From JBBRUG01 sp038247995 (GTDB lineage: Bacteria; Chloroflexota; Chloroflexia; Chloroflexales; Chloroflexaceae): a stretch of 12,481 nt of DNA. Each line of letters starts with the position of its first letter. Positions within the stretch are counted from its first letter, which is position 1. The translations under genes and the position numbers were made by a program. A model generated the notes under the pieces. The model was not told where the DNA came from and searched no databases. It was given only the letters and a program-made list of their open reading frames with translations. Below are positions 1 to 6,507 of the stretch, one piece after another. The stretch is taken from the NCBI GenBank assembly GCA_038247995.1, contig JBBRUG010000172.1, positions 1 through 12,481 of the forward strand, in the 5' to 3' direction.

Positions 1-152
1 ACGACCGACGACCGACGACCGACGACTGACGACTGACGACTGACGACTGACAACCGACGACCGACGACCGACGACTGACGACTGACGACTGACGACCGAC
101 GACCGACGACCGACGACCGACGACCGACGACCGACGACCGACGACCGACGAC
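1..152. repeat. Heptamer tandem array (ACGACCG / ACGACTG)
   Basis: There are 21 complete seven-base units plus a partial one, and the array starts at the window edge, so its true length is unknown. The units differ almost only at position 6 (C or T) and the variants come in blocks: 3 C, 4 T, one ACAACCG, 2 C, 3 T, then 8 C. Blocks like this suggest expansion by slippage or unequal exchange. There are no spacers between units, so it is not a CRISPR array. It lies upstream of the Clp-like gene and has no open frame worth calling. Confidence 0.97.
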
Positions 153-157
153 AGGCG

Positions 158-178
158 CTCAGCCCTCAGCCCTCAGCC
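158..178. repeat. Three copies of heptamer CTCAGCC
   Basis: Three exact back-to-back copies of CTCAGCC follow the larger array after five bases. The period is the same (7) but the sequence is unrelated. It may be a separate slippage tract. Confidence 0.9.
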
Positions 179-209
179 CTCGTCAGGTACTCTCCGGGTA
201 CAGCCTGCC

Positions 210-218
210 TGCTACACT
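210..218 (+). promoter_or_regulatory. Possible extended -10 promoter of the Clp-like gene
   Basis: TGC followed by TACACT makes an extended -10 element 60 bases before the start codon of the Clp-like gene. No recognisable -35 box lies 16-18 bases upstream, so this is a weak candidate. Confidence 0.3.
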
Positions 219-277
219 ACCGCCAGTGATGACAGCACATCAGCGCCGTTCCAGACGGCACACGGAAGGGATAAACT

Positions 278-1501
278 ATGACCCTGGATACGAGCAGCAT
301 GATCCTGGCTCAACGCGGCGATCAGAACCCGCTCGACACAGTTGAGGATCAACTGCGTGCGCAGATCTTTGGGCAGGAACGCGCAATCGAGAGCGTGATC
401 CGACTACTTAATCGGGCGCGCTTCGGCTTCTCCGCCGGCAACCCGCGCCGACCGCGTGCGACGCTGCTCTTCCTTGGGCCTACCGGTGTCGGCAAGACGG
501 CCACCGCCCGCGCACTCGCGCAACTGCTCCGTCCCGATGGCGAGGCGTTCCTCAAGATCGACTGCTCGCTCTTCAGCCAGGGCCACGAAGTAAGCGCACT
601 TGTCGGCGCGCCGCCCAGCTATGTCGGGCGTGACCAGAAACCGCTGCTCAACCCCGAGATCATTGAGCAAGAAAATAGCGTCATCCTCTTCGACGAGATC
701 GAGAAGGGCCAGCCAGAGCTATGGAACTTGCTCTTGCAGATCATGGAGGATGGCGAGATCCTGCTGCTCAACGGCGGGCGCCGCGTGAGCTTCCAGAATA
801 GCGTCGTGGTCTTTACGACCAATGTCGGGGCCAAAGAGATGGTCGATTTTCTCGACCGGCGCACGATCGGTTTCCGCACACCGCACCAGGATGTCGAGTC
901 GACCGGCCAGCAGATCTATCAGATCGGTTTTGAAGCGCTCCAGAAGGTCTTCCAGCCCGAGTGGATCAACCGGCTCGACGAAATCGTGGCCTTCCGTCCG
1001 CTTTCGAGCGATATTTTGCGCCAGGTGCTCGATCGGATGCTGCTTGAAAGCAACGACCAGTACCTGCGCCACGGCATCCGCGTTGAAGTGGCCGCTAATG
1101 CGAAAGAGTACTTGCTCGACAAGGGCTTCGATTCGCGTTTTGGCGCTCGCCCGCTGCGCCAGCGGCTGCTGAAAGATATCGACGCACCGCTCGCTGATCT
1201 GCTTGCTTCCGGCGGCATCCCCACCGGCAGCGCAGTTCTGGTTAGCTACACCGGTGTGGACCAGCACGGTCAGGCGTTGGCGTTTTACCATCACTCCGAG
1301 CCGGAGTTGTTGCGTCAGGCCGAAGAATTACGTCAAGCTGAAGTTGGCCGGGTTGGCGTTGGGCAGAATGACGGGCCGCAACCGCCAAGTGTCAGCCTGA
1401 GCAGCGAGCGCGGCAACGCCGCCGAGAGTTCCGCCGGGCCGATGGGCGCCCGCGGGCCGCGCGTTACACCGCGGCGAGGATTTGAGACTGGTAGGAACTA
1501 A
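278..1501 (+). CDS. Single-module Clp-type AAA+ ATPase (ClpA/ClpC D2-like)
   Basis: A 407-residue ATP-driven protein unfoldase of the Clp/Hsp100 family, cytoplasmic. Visible elements in order: Walker A GPTGVGKT (67-74), pore loop GAPPSYVG (110-117), Walker B VILFDE (135-140), sensor 1 around T181-N182, an IGF tripeptide (197-199), arginine-finger motif NRLDE (R232) and sensor 2 GARPLR (R291). This order and spacing match the second ATPase domain plus D2-small domain of ClpA/ClpC/ClpB. The N-domain and first ATPase domain are absent, as is the ClpX zinc finger. The IGF lies where ClpA and ClpC carry their ClpP-docking loop, so pairing with ClpP is plausible. Residues after about 340 form a Gln/Glu- then Pro/Ser/Gly-rich tail of unknown role. 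GGAAGGG, seven bases before the ATG, supports the start. It appears to be monocistronic, ending at a strong terminator. Family is sure; the specific name is not. Confidence 0.9.
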   Translation: MTLDTSSMILAQRGDQNPLDTVEDQLRAQIFGQERAIESVIRLLNRARFGFSAGNPRRPRATLLFLGPTGVGKTATARALAQLLRPDGEAFLKIDCSLFSQGHEVSALVGAPPSYVGRDQKPLLNPEIIEQENSVILFDEIEKGQPELWNLLLQIMEDGEILLLNGGRRVSFQNSVVVFTTNVGAKEMVDFLDRRTIGFRTPHQDVESTGQQIYQIGFEALQKVFQPEWINRLDEIVAFRPLSSDILRQVLDRMLLESNDQYLRHGIRVEVAANAKEYLLDKGFDSRFGARPLRQRLLKDIDAPLADLLASGGIPTGSAVLVSYTGVDQHGQALAFYHHSEPELLRQAEELRQAEVGRVGVGQNDGPQPPSVSLSSERGNAAESSAGPMGARGPRVTPRRGFETGRN

Positions 1502-1507
1502 ACGAAA

Positions 1508-1548
1508 AAGCCCTGTCAGGTTGCTACAACCTGACAGGGCTTCTTTTT
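1508..1548. terminator. Bidirectional intrinsic terminator
   Basis: A perfect 16-base-pair stem (arms 1508-1523 and 1527-1542) closes a three-base CTA loop. It is followed on the plus strand by a T-rich run (TTCTTTTTAT) and preceded by GAAAAAG, which gives a U-rich tail on the minus strand. It sits 7 bases after the Clp-like stop codon and about 20 bases after the end of the convergent minus-strand gene, so it can end both transcripts. Confidence 0.95.
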
Positions 1549-1566
1549 ATTGACGCTGCTTGTTAC

Positions 1567-1884
1567 TTACACCGACACGACCTGCGCACCGCCGGTTGGG
1601 GCTTCGCCCTCAGGCGCTGGGGCGCGGCGCTCGCGCTTCACCACCGACATGTCGGGTTCGGCACCTTCGGCAAGTGGGCGCTTAAAGACGAAGTAGCTGC
1701 GGCCCGGCATAACGTGCTGCACGCCGGTGAGATCCCAGCCATCCACGCCCAGGCCGTTGAGGAAGCGCCGCCCAAAGGCACTATTGCGCTCGCCCTCCTC
1801 CGGGTGCGTCTCCTCGCCCTCCACCGACACGCGCTCCCAACCTTCAACGAAGACAACTTTGTACTCCCACTTTGTGGCGTTCAT
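1567..1884 (-). CDS. Small DUF4177-like protein
   Basis: A 105-residue protein of unknown function. The start WEYKVV (6-11), the central LGVDGWDLTGV (45-55) and YFVFKRP (64-70) match the pattern of the DUF4177 family (short beta-rich proteins with WEY at the start and a GWEL-type motif). The last 30 residues or so are charged and Pro/Gly/Ala-rich and look disordered. There is no signal peptide or membrane segment. An upstream in-frame ATG at 1899 would add five residues, but it overlaps the Shine-Dalgarno-like GAGGAA that serves the ATG at 1884, so I prefer 1884. It is transcribed towards the Clp-like gene and away from sufR, with its own promoter at 2014-2042 and a leader of about 120 bases. 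No link to Fe-S assembly can be read from the sequence. Confidence 0.8.
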   Translation of the reverse strand: MNATKWEYKVVFVEGWERVSVEGEETHPEEGERNSAFGRRFLNGLGVDGWDLTGVQHVMPGRSYFVFKRPLAEGAEPDMSVVKRERRAPAPEGEAPTGGAQVVSV

Positions 1885-2013
1885 GGTGATGTTCCTCATT
1901 CTTTACATGCATGTACCGGCGTGTCACAACGCGCCTCGGTACGTTTACGACCACCTCCATCGCGGCAACCGATGGGGCGAGCCGACGATTCCCCTTCCCT
2001 GTGGGGTGTCTGG

Positions 2014-2042
2014 AGTGTAGCATGAGTACAGCTAGAAGTCAA
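2014..2042 (-). promoter_or_regulatory. Sigma-70-type promoter of the DUF4177-like gene
   Basis: Read on the minus strand: TTGACT, a 17-base spacer and TACACT, with an extended TGC just before the -10. Five of six bases match the consensus -35 and four of six the -10. Transcription would start near 2007, giving a leader of about 120 bases. Confidence 0.75.
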
Positions 2043-2144
2043 TTACATGATTACACGTAACTAAACATCTTCGCTCAGTTGCGTTGGCGCGCGAACCGCT
2101 TATTCCGGCGTATCCGGATGTTTCTCAAGTTTTTGCTTATTTTA

Positions 2145-2173
2145 TTGACAATATCGAAAAACGCTGGTAGACT
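2145..2173 (+). promoter_or_regulatory. Sigma-70-type promoter of sufR and the SUF operon
   Basis: A perfect TTGACA (2145-2150), a 17-base spacer and TAGACT (2168-2173) with an extended TGG. The start point would lie near 2180, about 20 bases before the sufR ATG. This is the best promoter on the strand upstream of the SUF genes and probably drives the whole operon. Confidence 0.85.
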
Positions 2174-2211
2174 AGTAGTAGTTCGGAGGGTTCCTACTAT
2201 GACACTACCAG
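2164..2211. promoter_or_regulatory. Imperfect inverted repeat, candidate SufR operator
   Basis: Two 18-base arms (2164-2181 and 2194-2211) match at 14 of 18 positions when one is reverse-complemented; the outer CTGGTAG/CTACCAG and inner TAGTAG/CTACTA parts are perfect. The arms cover the -10 box and the start codon and enclose the Shine-Dalgarno GGAGGG. The left arm begins before the predicted start point, so a DNA operator is likelier than an RNA hairpin. I do not see the CAAC-N6-GTTG site described for cyanobacterial SufR. Confidence 0.5.
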
Positions 2212-2858
2212 GGTATCCCAAGGCCAGTCCGGCGGGTCAGATCCTGCAATATCTGCAACGCCAGGGCGAGGCCACAGTCAAAGAGTTGGCGGAGTTATTG
2301 GGCATCAGCACCACTGCGGTGCGTGACCACCTGATTCACCTGCAAGCCGACGGTATGATCAACGTGCGCGCCGAGCGCCATGGCCCTGGTCGGCCGCGGT
2401 TGGTGTATGCGCTGAGTGAGAAGGCTCAGAGCAGTTCACCCAAGCAGTACGACCGGCTGATCTCGCTCTTGCTGCGTGAATTAGCTGCCGAGGGCGGCGC
2501 CGAGTCGGTCGAGCGCATGCTCGGTCGGGTGGGTACACGGCTCGCCAACGAGTATCAGGACCGCATTTCCGGCATCGGTATGCGCGAACGGCTGACCGAG
2601 TTGCGCGTCCTCCTTCAGCAACGCGGTGTTGTTGCCGAAGTTGACCCCGACGGCGAGAGTATCCGTTTCTTCTCGTGCCCGTATTACGATGTTGCCCACG
2701 CCCATCCGCAGGTTTGCGTGATGGAACGCCGCATGATCGAGCAGGTGATCGGTGAAGATCTCGATCTGGAGAACAACATCCGCGACGGCGCGCACAGCTG
2801 CCGCTTCACCCGACGGCCCGGCGAGATCGCCCTTATACCGAATGAACCAAAGAACTGA
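2199..2858 (+). CDS. sufR: SufR-like Fe-S-sensing transcriptional regulator
   Basis: A 219-residue DNA-binding repressor of SUF genes in the DeoR/ArsR-like SufR family. An N-terminal winged helix-turn-helix covers roughly 12-75 (VKELAELLGISTTAVRDHL, then wing HGPGRPR at 61-67). The C-terminal half has C160, C173 and C201 in a C-X12-C-X27-C pattern. Three cysteines in this spacing fit the [4Fe-4S] ligands of actinobacterial SufR as I recall it; the extra middle Cys of the cyanobacterial type is absent. The frame is open back to 2079, but that extension would contain the promoter. GGAGGG eight bases before the ATG at 2199 decides the start. The stop codon lies inside the octamer repeat that follows, so the last residues (NEPKN) are repeat-encoded. 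As first gene of the operon it is probably autoregulated. Confidence 0.93.
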   Translation: MTLPGYPKASPAGQILQYLQRQGEATVKELAELLGISTTAVRDHLIHLQADGMINVRAERHGPGRPRLVYALSEKAQSSSPKQYDRLISLLLRELAAEGGAESVERMLGRVGTRLANEYQDRISGIGMRERLTELRVLLQQRGVVAEVDPDGESIRFFSCPYYDVAHAHPQVCVMERRMIEQVIGEDLDLENNIRDGAHSCRFTRRPGEIALIPNEPKN

Positions 2859-2937
2859 AGAACCAAGGAACCAAAGAACTGCATTAAAATGCTCTTAGTT
2901 CGCTTGTTCCTTTGTTCGCTGGTTCCTTGGTTCCTTA
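2844..2937. repeat. Octamer repeats as complementary arms, sufR-sufC spacer
   Basis: Purine-rich octamers of the AACCAAAG/AACTGAAG type (2844-2881) are followed by a perfect GCATT-AA-AATGC centre (2881-2892) and then pyrimidine-rich octamers of the TTCGCTTG/TTCCTTGG type (about 2897-2937). The two arms are roughly reverse complements, so the spacer can fold into one long imperfect hairpin. Beyond it the AT-rich stretch to 2987 has a TATAAA (2965-2970) but no -35 box at a good distance, so a sufC promoter is only a weak possibility. Confidence 0.85.
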
Positions 2938-2987
2938 TCACACTATTGTCGTACTGTATTTTCGTATAAATCATCTCCGAGGAAGGT

Positions 2988-3767
2988 ATGAGCAACGATC
3001 TGGTAATCAAGGATCTGCATGCAAGCATTGGCGACACCGAGATCCTGAAAGGCGTAAACCTGACGATCCGGGCCAGCACAGTCCACGCGGTTATGGGGCC
3101 GAATGGTAGCGGCAAAAGTACCCTCGCCCATATCGTCGCTGGGCACCCTGGCTATGCAGTAACAAGTGGCGAGATTTGGTACAAAGATCAGAACATTCTC
3201 GAATTAGACGCCGACGACCGCAGCAAACTCGGTATTTTTCTGGCTTTCCAGTACCCTGTTTCGGTGCCCGGTGTCACGGTAGCCAACTTCCTGCGCGCCG
3301 CGCTCAACGCGCACCGCGCCGAAGAGGGTGTTGATCCGAAGAAGACGGCTATTCCCGTCGCCGAGTTCCGCAAGCAGATCCGTGAAGGCATGAAGACGCT
3401 AGAGATGGACGAGGGTTTCGCCCGGCGTTACCTCAACGAAGGCTTTTCCGGCGGCGAGAAGAAGCGCCTTGAAATCCTCCAGATGACGATGCTCAAGCCA
3501 AGCATGGCCGTGATGGACGAGACCGACTCAGGCCTCGACATTGACGCGCTGCGCATCGTGGCTGAAGGTGTGAACCGGTTGGCCGGCCCAGATATGGGCG
3601 CCCTGGTGATCACCCACTACCAGCGCCTACTGAACTACATCAAGCCGCAGTATGTCTCGGTGATGATGGAAGGCCGGATTGTGCGCGATGGTGGCCCCGA
3701 ATTGGCGCTCGAACTTGAGGAGAAGGGCTACGACTGGCTGCGCGAAGAATTGGCCAGCGCGGCGTAG
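2988..3767 (+). CDS. sufC: SufC, Fe-S assembly ATPase
   Basis: A 259-residue ABC-type ATPase of the SufBCD scaffold complex; ATP hydrolysis drives the conformational change that lets SufB-SufD assemble and hand on a cluster. It is cytoplasmic and, despite the ABC fold, not a transporter. Walker A GPNGSGKS (37-44), Q-loop AFQYP (Q88), signature FSGGEKKR (153-160), Walker B running into MDETDSGLD (176-184, E178) and H-loop H210 are all present. The FSGGEKKR signature and DETDSGLDIDAL are hallmarks of SufC. Length is normal for the family (about 250-260). GAGG five bases before the ATG supports the start. It is the first structural gene of a C-D-S-U-B series. Confidence 0.98.
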   Translation: MSNDLVIKDLHASIGDTEILKGVNLTIRASTVHAVMGPNGSGKSTLAHIVAGHPGYAVTSGEIWYKDQNILELDADDRSKLGIFLAFQYPVSVPGVTVANFLRAALNAHRAEEGVDPKKTAIPVAEFRKQIREGMKTLEMDEGFARRYLNEGFSGGEKKRLEILQMTMLKPSMAVMDETDSGLDIDALRIVAEGVNRLAGPDMGALVITHYQRLLNYIKPQYVSVMMEGRIVRDGGPELALELEEKGYDWLREELASAA

Positions 3768-3771
3768 GAGT

Positions 3772-3848
3772 AAGAACAGAGAACAAAGAACAGCCTGCAG
3801 ATCCCAGACCTTGGCGCTTAGTTCTCCGCTCTCCGCCCTTAGCTCTCT
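3772..3848. repeat. Heptamer repeats as complementary arms, sufC-sufD spacer
   Basis: Three heptamers AGAACAG/AGAACAA/AGAACAG (3773-3793) begin nine bases after the sufC stop. After a 27-base middle come four heptamers GTTCTCC/GCTCTCC/GCCCTTA/GCTCTCT (3821-3848), ending right before the sufD Shine-Dalgarno AGGA. GAGAAC on the left pairs with GTTCTC on the right, the same two-armed plan as the other SUF spacers. Confidence 0.8.
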
Positions 3849-3858
3849 AGGAAAAGCT

Positions 3859-5067
3859 ATGTCATTACTAACTATTCAAGATCTCACCGCCGCCGAGATC
3901 ACCGAGCGTGCCCGCGCCGCCGGTGAACCCGAGTGGCTCGTCGAGCGCCGCCAGGAGGCCTGGGCGCACTTTGTTGATGCGCCGTCGCCCGAGTGGCGCC
4001 GCACCGATATCAGCGCCCTGGATCTGGCGAAACTGGCTCCAACCGAGACGGCGCAAGGCACCGCCATTCAGTGGGACGAGACGCTTGCCGCCCAGGGCGT
4101 GATCTGCACCAGCCTGGCCAATGCCGTGCGCACCCACGCTGATCTGGTACAGAAGTATCTGGACGTTGCCGTACCGTTTCAGGCGCACAAATTCACCGCG
4201 CTGCGCGCTGCACTCTGGCAGGACGGCTTGTTCCTCTATGTGCCGAAGAATGTCGCCCTTGATGTACCGCTGCGTGTGATCTACACACTCGCTGCCGGCG
4301 CGCAGGCCGCCTTCCCGCGCACACTCGTGGTATTGGAAGAGGGCGCCAGCCTGACCCTGATCGAAGAATACACCTCGAATGACCGGGCCGAAATCGCCCT
4401 GGCCGGCCCATCGAGCGAGATCTTTGCCGGCCCCAACAGCAATATTCGCTTCATCAGCGCGCAGCACTGGGGCAGCAAAATCTATCACTTCGGCGCGCAG
4501 CGGGTTGTGCTGGAGCGCGACGCCAACGCCGAGTGGACTTCGATTGCACTTGGCGGCCAGGTGCAGCATATCGATGCTGAAGCGACGCTACTCGGCAATG
4601 GCTCGCGGGTGAACTGGCTCGGGGCAACCTTCGCCAGCGACGACCAGATCCTCTATAGCGGGCCCTGGTTGCGTCACGCCGGCGACAACGCCGAGAGCTT
4701 TATGCAGTTCAAGACGGTCGTCAACGACAAAGGTTATTCGGTCTTCGACGGCATGATCAAGATTGAACTCGCTACAAAAGCTACGGCCACGCGCCTGGAA
4801 GAGCACGCACTGCATCTCAGCCCTGAGTCGCGCAACGACTCGATCCCGGGCCTGAAGATCGACTCGAACGATGTCTTGCGCGGCGGCCACGCCTCAACGA
4901 GCGGCGATGTCGATGACATGCAACTCTTCTATATGCAGGCACGTGGGATCAATCGCGACGAAGCCAAGCGTATGATCGTGATGGGCTTCCTAGCGCCGGC
5001 CCTTGATACTATTCCGGTAGACGGACTGCGTGAAGAATTGACGAGCATTATTGAAGGCAAGATTTAA
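3859..5067 (+). CDS. sufD: SufD, Fe-S scaffold subunit
   Basis: A 402-residue beta-helix scaffold protein and SufB paralogue, partner of SufC and SufB in the SufBC2D complex, needed for iron acquisition and cluster building. The family signature is in the C-terminal part: IPGLKIDSNDV (329-339), then GHASTSGDVDDMQLFYMQARGI (the conserved histidine is H344), then RMIVMGFLAP (371-380). The Cys usually found just before this His in SufD proteins is not seen here (DVLRGGH). The frame is open 60 codons further upstream, but that part overlaps sufC and the repeat spacer. AGGA six bases before the ATG at 3859 marks the real start. Length is near the usual 400-440. Confidence 0.96.
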   Translation: MSLLTIQDLTAAEITERARAAGEPEWLVERRQEAWAHFVDAPSPEWRRTDISALDLAKLAPTETAQGTAIQWDETLAAQGVICTSLANAVRTHADLVQKYLDVAVPFQAHKFTALRAALWQDGLFLYVPKNVALDVPLRVIYTLAAGAQAAFPRTLVVLEEGASLTLIEEYTSNDRAEIALAGPSSEIFAGPNSNIRFISAQHWGSKIYHFGAQRVVLERDANAEWTSIALGGQVQHIDAEATLLGNGSRVNWLGATFASDDQILYSGPWLRHAGDNAESFMQFKTVVNDKGYSVFDGMIKIELATKATATRLEEHALHLSPESRNDSIPGLKIDSNDVLRGGHASTSGDVDDMQLFYMQARGINRDEAKRMIVMGFLAPALDTIPVDGLREELTSIIEGKI

Positions 5068-5135
5068 AAGGCAAAAAGTAACATGGCGGCCGCGCCCTAG
5101 GCGCGGAGTCATTTTGCAGCTTTACATTTTGCCTT
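5068..5135. repeat. Nested inverted repeats in the sufD-sufS spacer
   Basis: The outer arms AAGGCAAAAAGTAA (5068-5081) and TTACATTTTGCCTT (5122-5135) are complementary at 13 of 14 positions. Inside is a perfect CCGCGCC-CTA-GGCGCGG hairpin (5090-5106). The left arm starts directly after the sufD stop codon. There is no T tract after the structure, so it is not an ordinary terminator. The left arm recurs after cysM (11518-11535). Confidence 0.9.
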
Positions 5136-5146
5136 GAGCAGCTCCT

Positions 5147-6385
5147 ATGGCAACTCTGACTCAATTCGATGTTCTGGCCATCCGCCGCGACTTCCCGATT
5201 CTCCACCAGGAGATGCGCGGGAAGCCACTGGCCTTTCTCGACAGTGCCGCTTCCTCCCAGAAACCACGCCAGGTCATCGATGCCCTGGAGGACTATTATC
5301 GGCGCTATAACGCCAATGTCCACCGCGGCGTCTATAAGCTGAGTGAGGAAGCGACATTCGCCTACGAGCGAGCGCGGGGCAAAGTAGCCCGCTTCATCGG
5401 CGCGCAGAGCCACCGCGAGGTGATCTTCACCCGCAACACCACCGAGGCGATTAACCTAGTGGCGCAGGCGTGGGGCGGAGCGAATTTGCAGCCCGGCGAT
5501 CGTATTCTGCTGACCCTGATGGAGCACCACTCCAACATTGTGCCCTGGCAGATGATCGCCCAGCGCACCGGCGCAAAACTCGATTACATTGGGTTGGATG
5601 GCTCGGGGCGGCTTGCGCTTGAGGAGTTAGACAGCAAACTCACTGCGGCGACAAAGATCGTCGCGCTCACCCACCAGTCGAACGTGCTCGGCACAGTTAA
5701 CCCGGTGGCGCAGATCGTGGCGCGGGCACACGCTGTCGGCGCGCTTGTGCTGTTAGACGCCGCGCAGAGTGTGCCGCACATGCCTGTTGATGTGCAGGCA
5801 TTGGACGTTGACTTCCTGGCTTTCAGCGGCCATAAGGCGTGCGCGCCGACCGGCATTGGGGTACTCTGGGGCCGCCGAGCGCTGCTCGAAGCGATGCCGC
5901 CCTTTCTCGGCGGTGGCTCGATGATCAAGATCGTCGAGTTGGAGCAGAGCACCTATGCCGACATTCCGGCCCGCTTTGAGGCCGGCACACCGGCAATTGG
6001 CGAGGCAATTGCGCTGGGTGAGGCGTGCGATTACCTCAGCGCGATCGGGATGGACGCCGTGTTTCGCCACGAGCAGGAGCTAACTGCCTATGCACTGGAG
6101 CGCCTGAGCGAAGTGGATGGCCTGACCATCATTGGGCCGACAACGCCCGAAGATCGCGGCGGGGCGATCAGCTTCGACCTCGAAGGCGTCCATCCACACG
6201 ATGTCGCGGCCATTCTCGATGGTGAAGGCGTGGCGGTGCGCGCCGGGCATCACTGCACGCAACCGCTGCATCGCCACCTCGATTTGACGTCCACAACGCG
6301 GGCCAGTTTCTATATCTACAACATCGCTGAAGAAATTGATCGGCTGGCAAGCGGTTTGGTGAAGGCGCGGAAGCTCTTTAGCTAA
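5147..6385 (+). CDS. sufS: SufS, class II cysteine desulfurase
   Basis: A 412-residue pyridoxal-phosphate enzyme that converts cysteine to alanine and holds the sulfur as a persulfide for SufU. Visible: EHHSN with H127 for cofactor stacking, LLDAAQS with D204 contacting the pyridine nitrogen, FSGHK with K230 as Schiff-base lysine, RAGHHC with catalytic C370, and TRASFYIYN with R385 binding the substrate carboxylate. Length matches SufS/CsdA (about 406). The next gene is sufU and there is no sufE here, so this is the Bacillus-type SufS-SufU pair. The upstream sequence has no clear Shine-Dalgarno; the ATG fits the usual N-terminus (FDVLAIRRDFPIL). Confidence 0.97.
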   Translation: MATLTQFDVLAIRRDFPILHQEMRGKPLAFLDSAASSQKPRQVIDALEDYYRRYNANVHRGVYKLSEEATFAYERARGKVARFIGAQSHREVIFTRNTTEAINLVAQAWGGANLQPGDRILLTLMEHHSNIVPWQMIAQRTGAKLDYIGLDGSGRLALEELDSKLTAATKIVALTHQSNVLGTVNPVAQIVARAHAVGALVLLDAAQSVPHMPVDVQALDVDFLAFSGHKACAPTGIGVLWGRRALLEAMPPFLGGGSMIKIVELEQSTYADIPARFEAGTPAIGEAIALGEACDYLSAIGMDAVFRHEQELTAYALERLSEVDGLTIIGPTTPEDRGGAISFDLEGVHPHDVAAILDGEGVAVRAGHHCTQPLHRHLDLTSTTRASFYIYNIAEEIDRLASGLVKARKLFS

Positions 6386-6507
6386 CAGTTTGCAGTCTGA
6401 CAGTCTGACAGTCTGACAGTTCGCAGTTTAGGTAATCGGACAGCGCGAATTGAGTGAGGACTGCGGACTGCGGACTGCGGACTGAGGACTGAGGACTGAG
6501 GACTGAT
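6386..6507. repeat. Octamer and heptamer arrays, sufS-sufU spacer
   Basis: Left array 6386-6430: CAGTTTG, three CAGTCTGA octamers, then CAGTTCG and CAGTTTA. Right array 6458-6506: three GGACTGC then four GGACTGA heptamers, ending one base before the sufU ATG. CAGTC on the left is complementary to GACTG on the right, so the arms can pair. The GGACTGA units create GAGG motifs; the last (6498-6501) lies six bases before the ATG and is the only Shine-Dalgarno available. Confidence 0.92.

Larger units (their letters stand above)
1885..2198. other. Divergent control region without a gene
   Basis: A 314-base gap between the minus-strand DUF4177-like gene and sufR. It holds one promoter for each side (listed separately), the long leader of the minus-strand gene, a perfect 12-base palindrome TACATGCATGTA (1904-1915) and, in the minus-strand leader, a CCATCG/CGATGG stem. 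Two CCGG boxes nine bases apart (2105-2117) lie upstream of the sufR promoter. Open frames reading through here have no recognisable protein features. Confidence 0.8.

Noticed and set aside
1..152. CRISPR array at the window start
   Set aside because: Units are seven bases with no unique spacers and no cas genes nearby.
719..1294. 191-residue open frame on the minus strand inside the Clp-like gene
   Set aside because: It is the codon shadow of a GC-rich gene with complete AAA+ motifs on the plus strand; the minus frame has no recognisable motif.
1714..2025. 103-residue plus-strand open frame opposite the DUF4177-like gene
   Set aside because: It runs through the minus-strand leader and promoter and has no protein features; the minus-strand gene has family motifs, promoter and ribosome-binding site.
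2079..2198. Longer sufR start giving 259 residues
   Set aside because: The extra 40 codons contain the TTGACA/TAGACT promoter, and the good Shine-Dalgarno points to the ATG at 2199.
2935..2970. Separate promoter for sufC (TTATCA or TATTGT with TATAAA)
   Set aside because: The spacers would be 24 or 15 bases, outside the useful range; kept only as a remark.
3679..3858. Longer sufD start overlapping sufC by about 90 bases
   Set aside because: The extension is out-of-frame sufC and repeat sequence; AGGA precedes the ATG at 3859.
3868..4569. 233-residue minus-strand open frame opposite sufD
   Set aside because: Shadow of sufD; no motif and no sensible ribosome-binding site.
5068..5135. Intrinsic terminator between sufD and sufS
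   Set aside because: No U tract after the inner hairpin or outer stem, and the downstream genes are functionally one operon with sufD.
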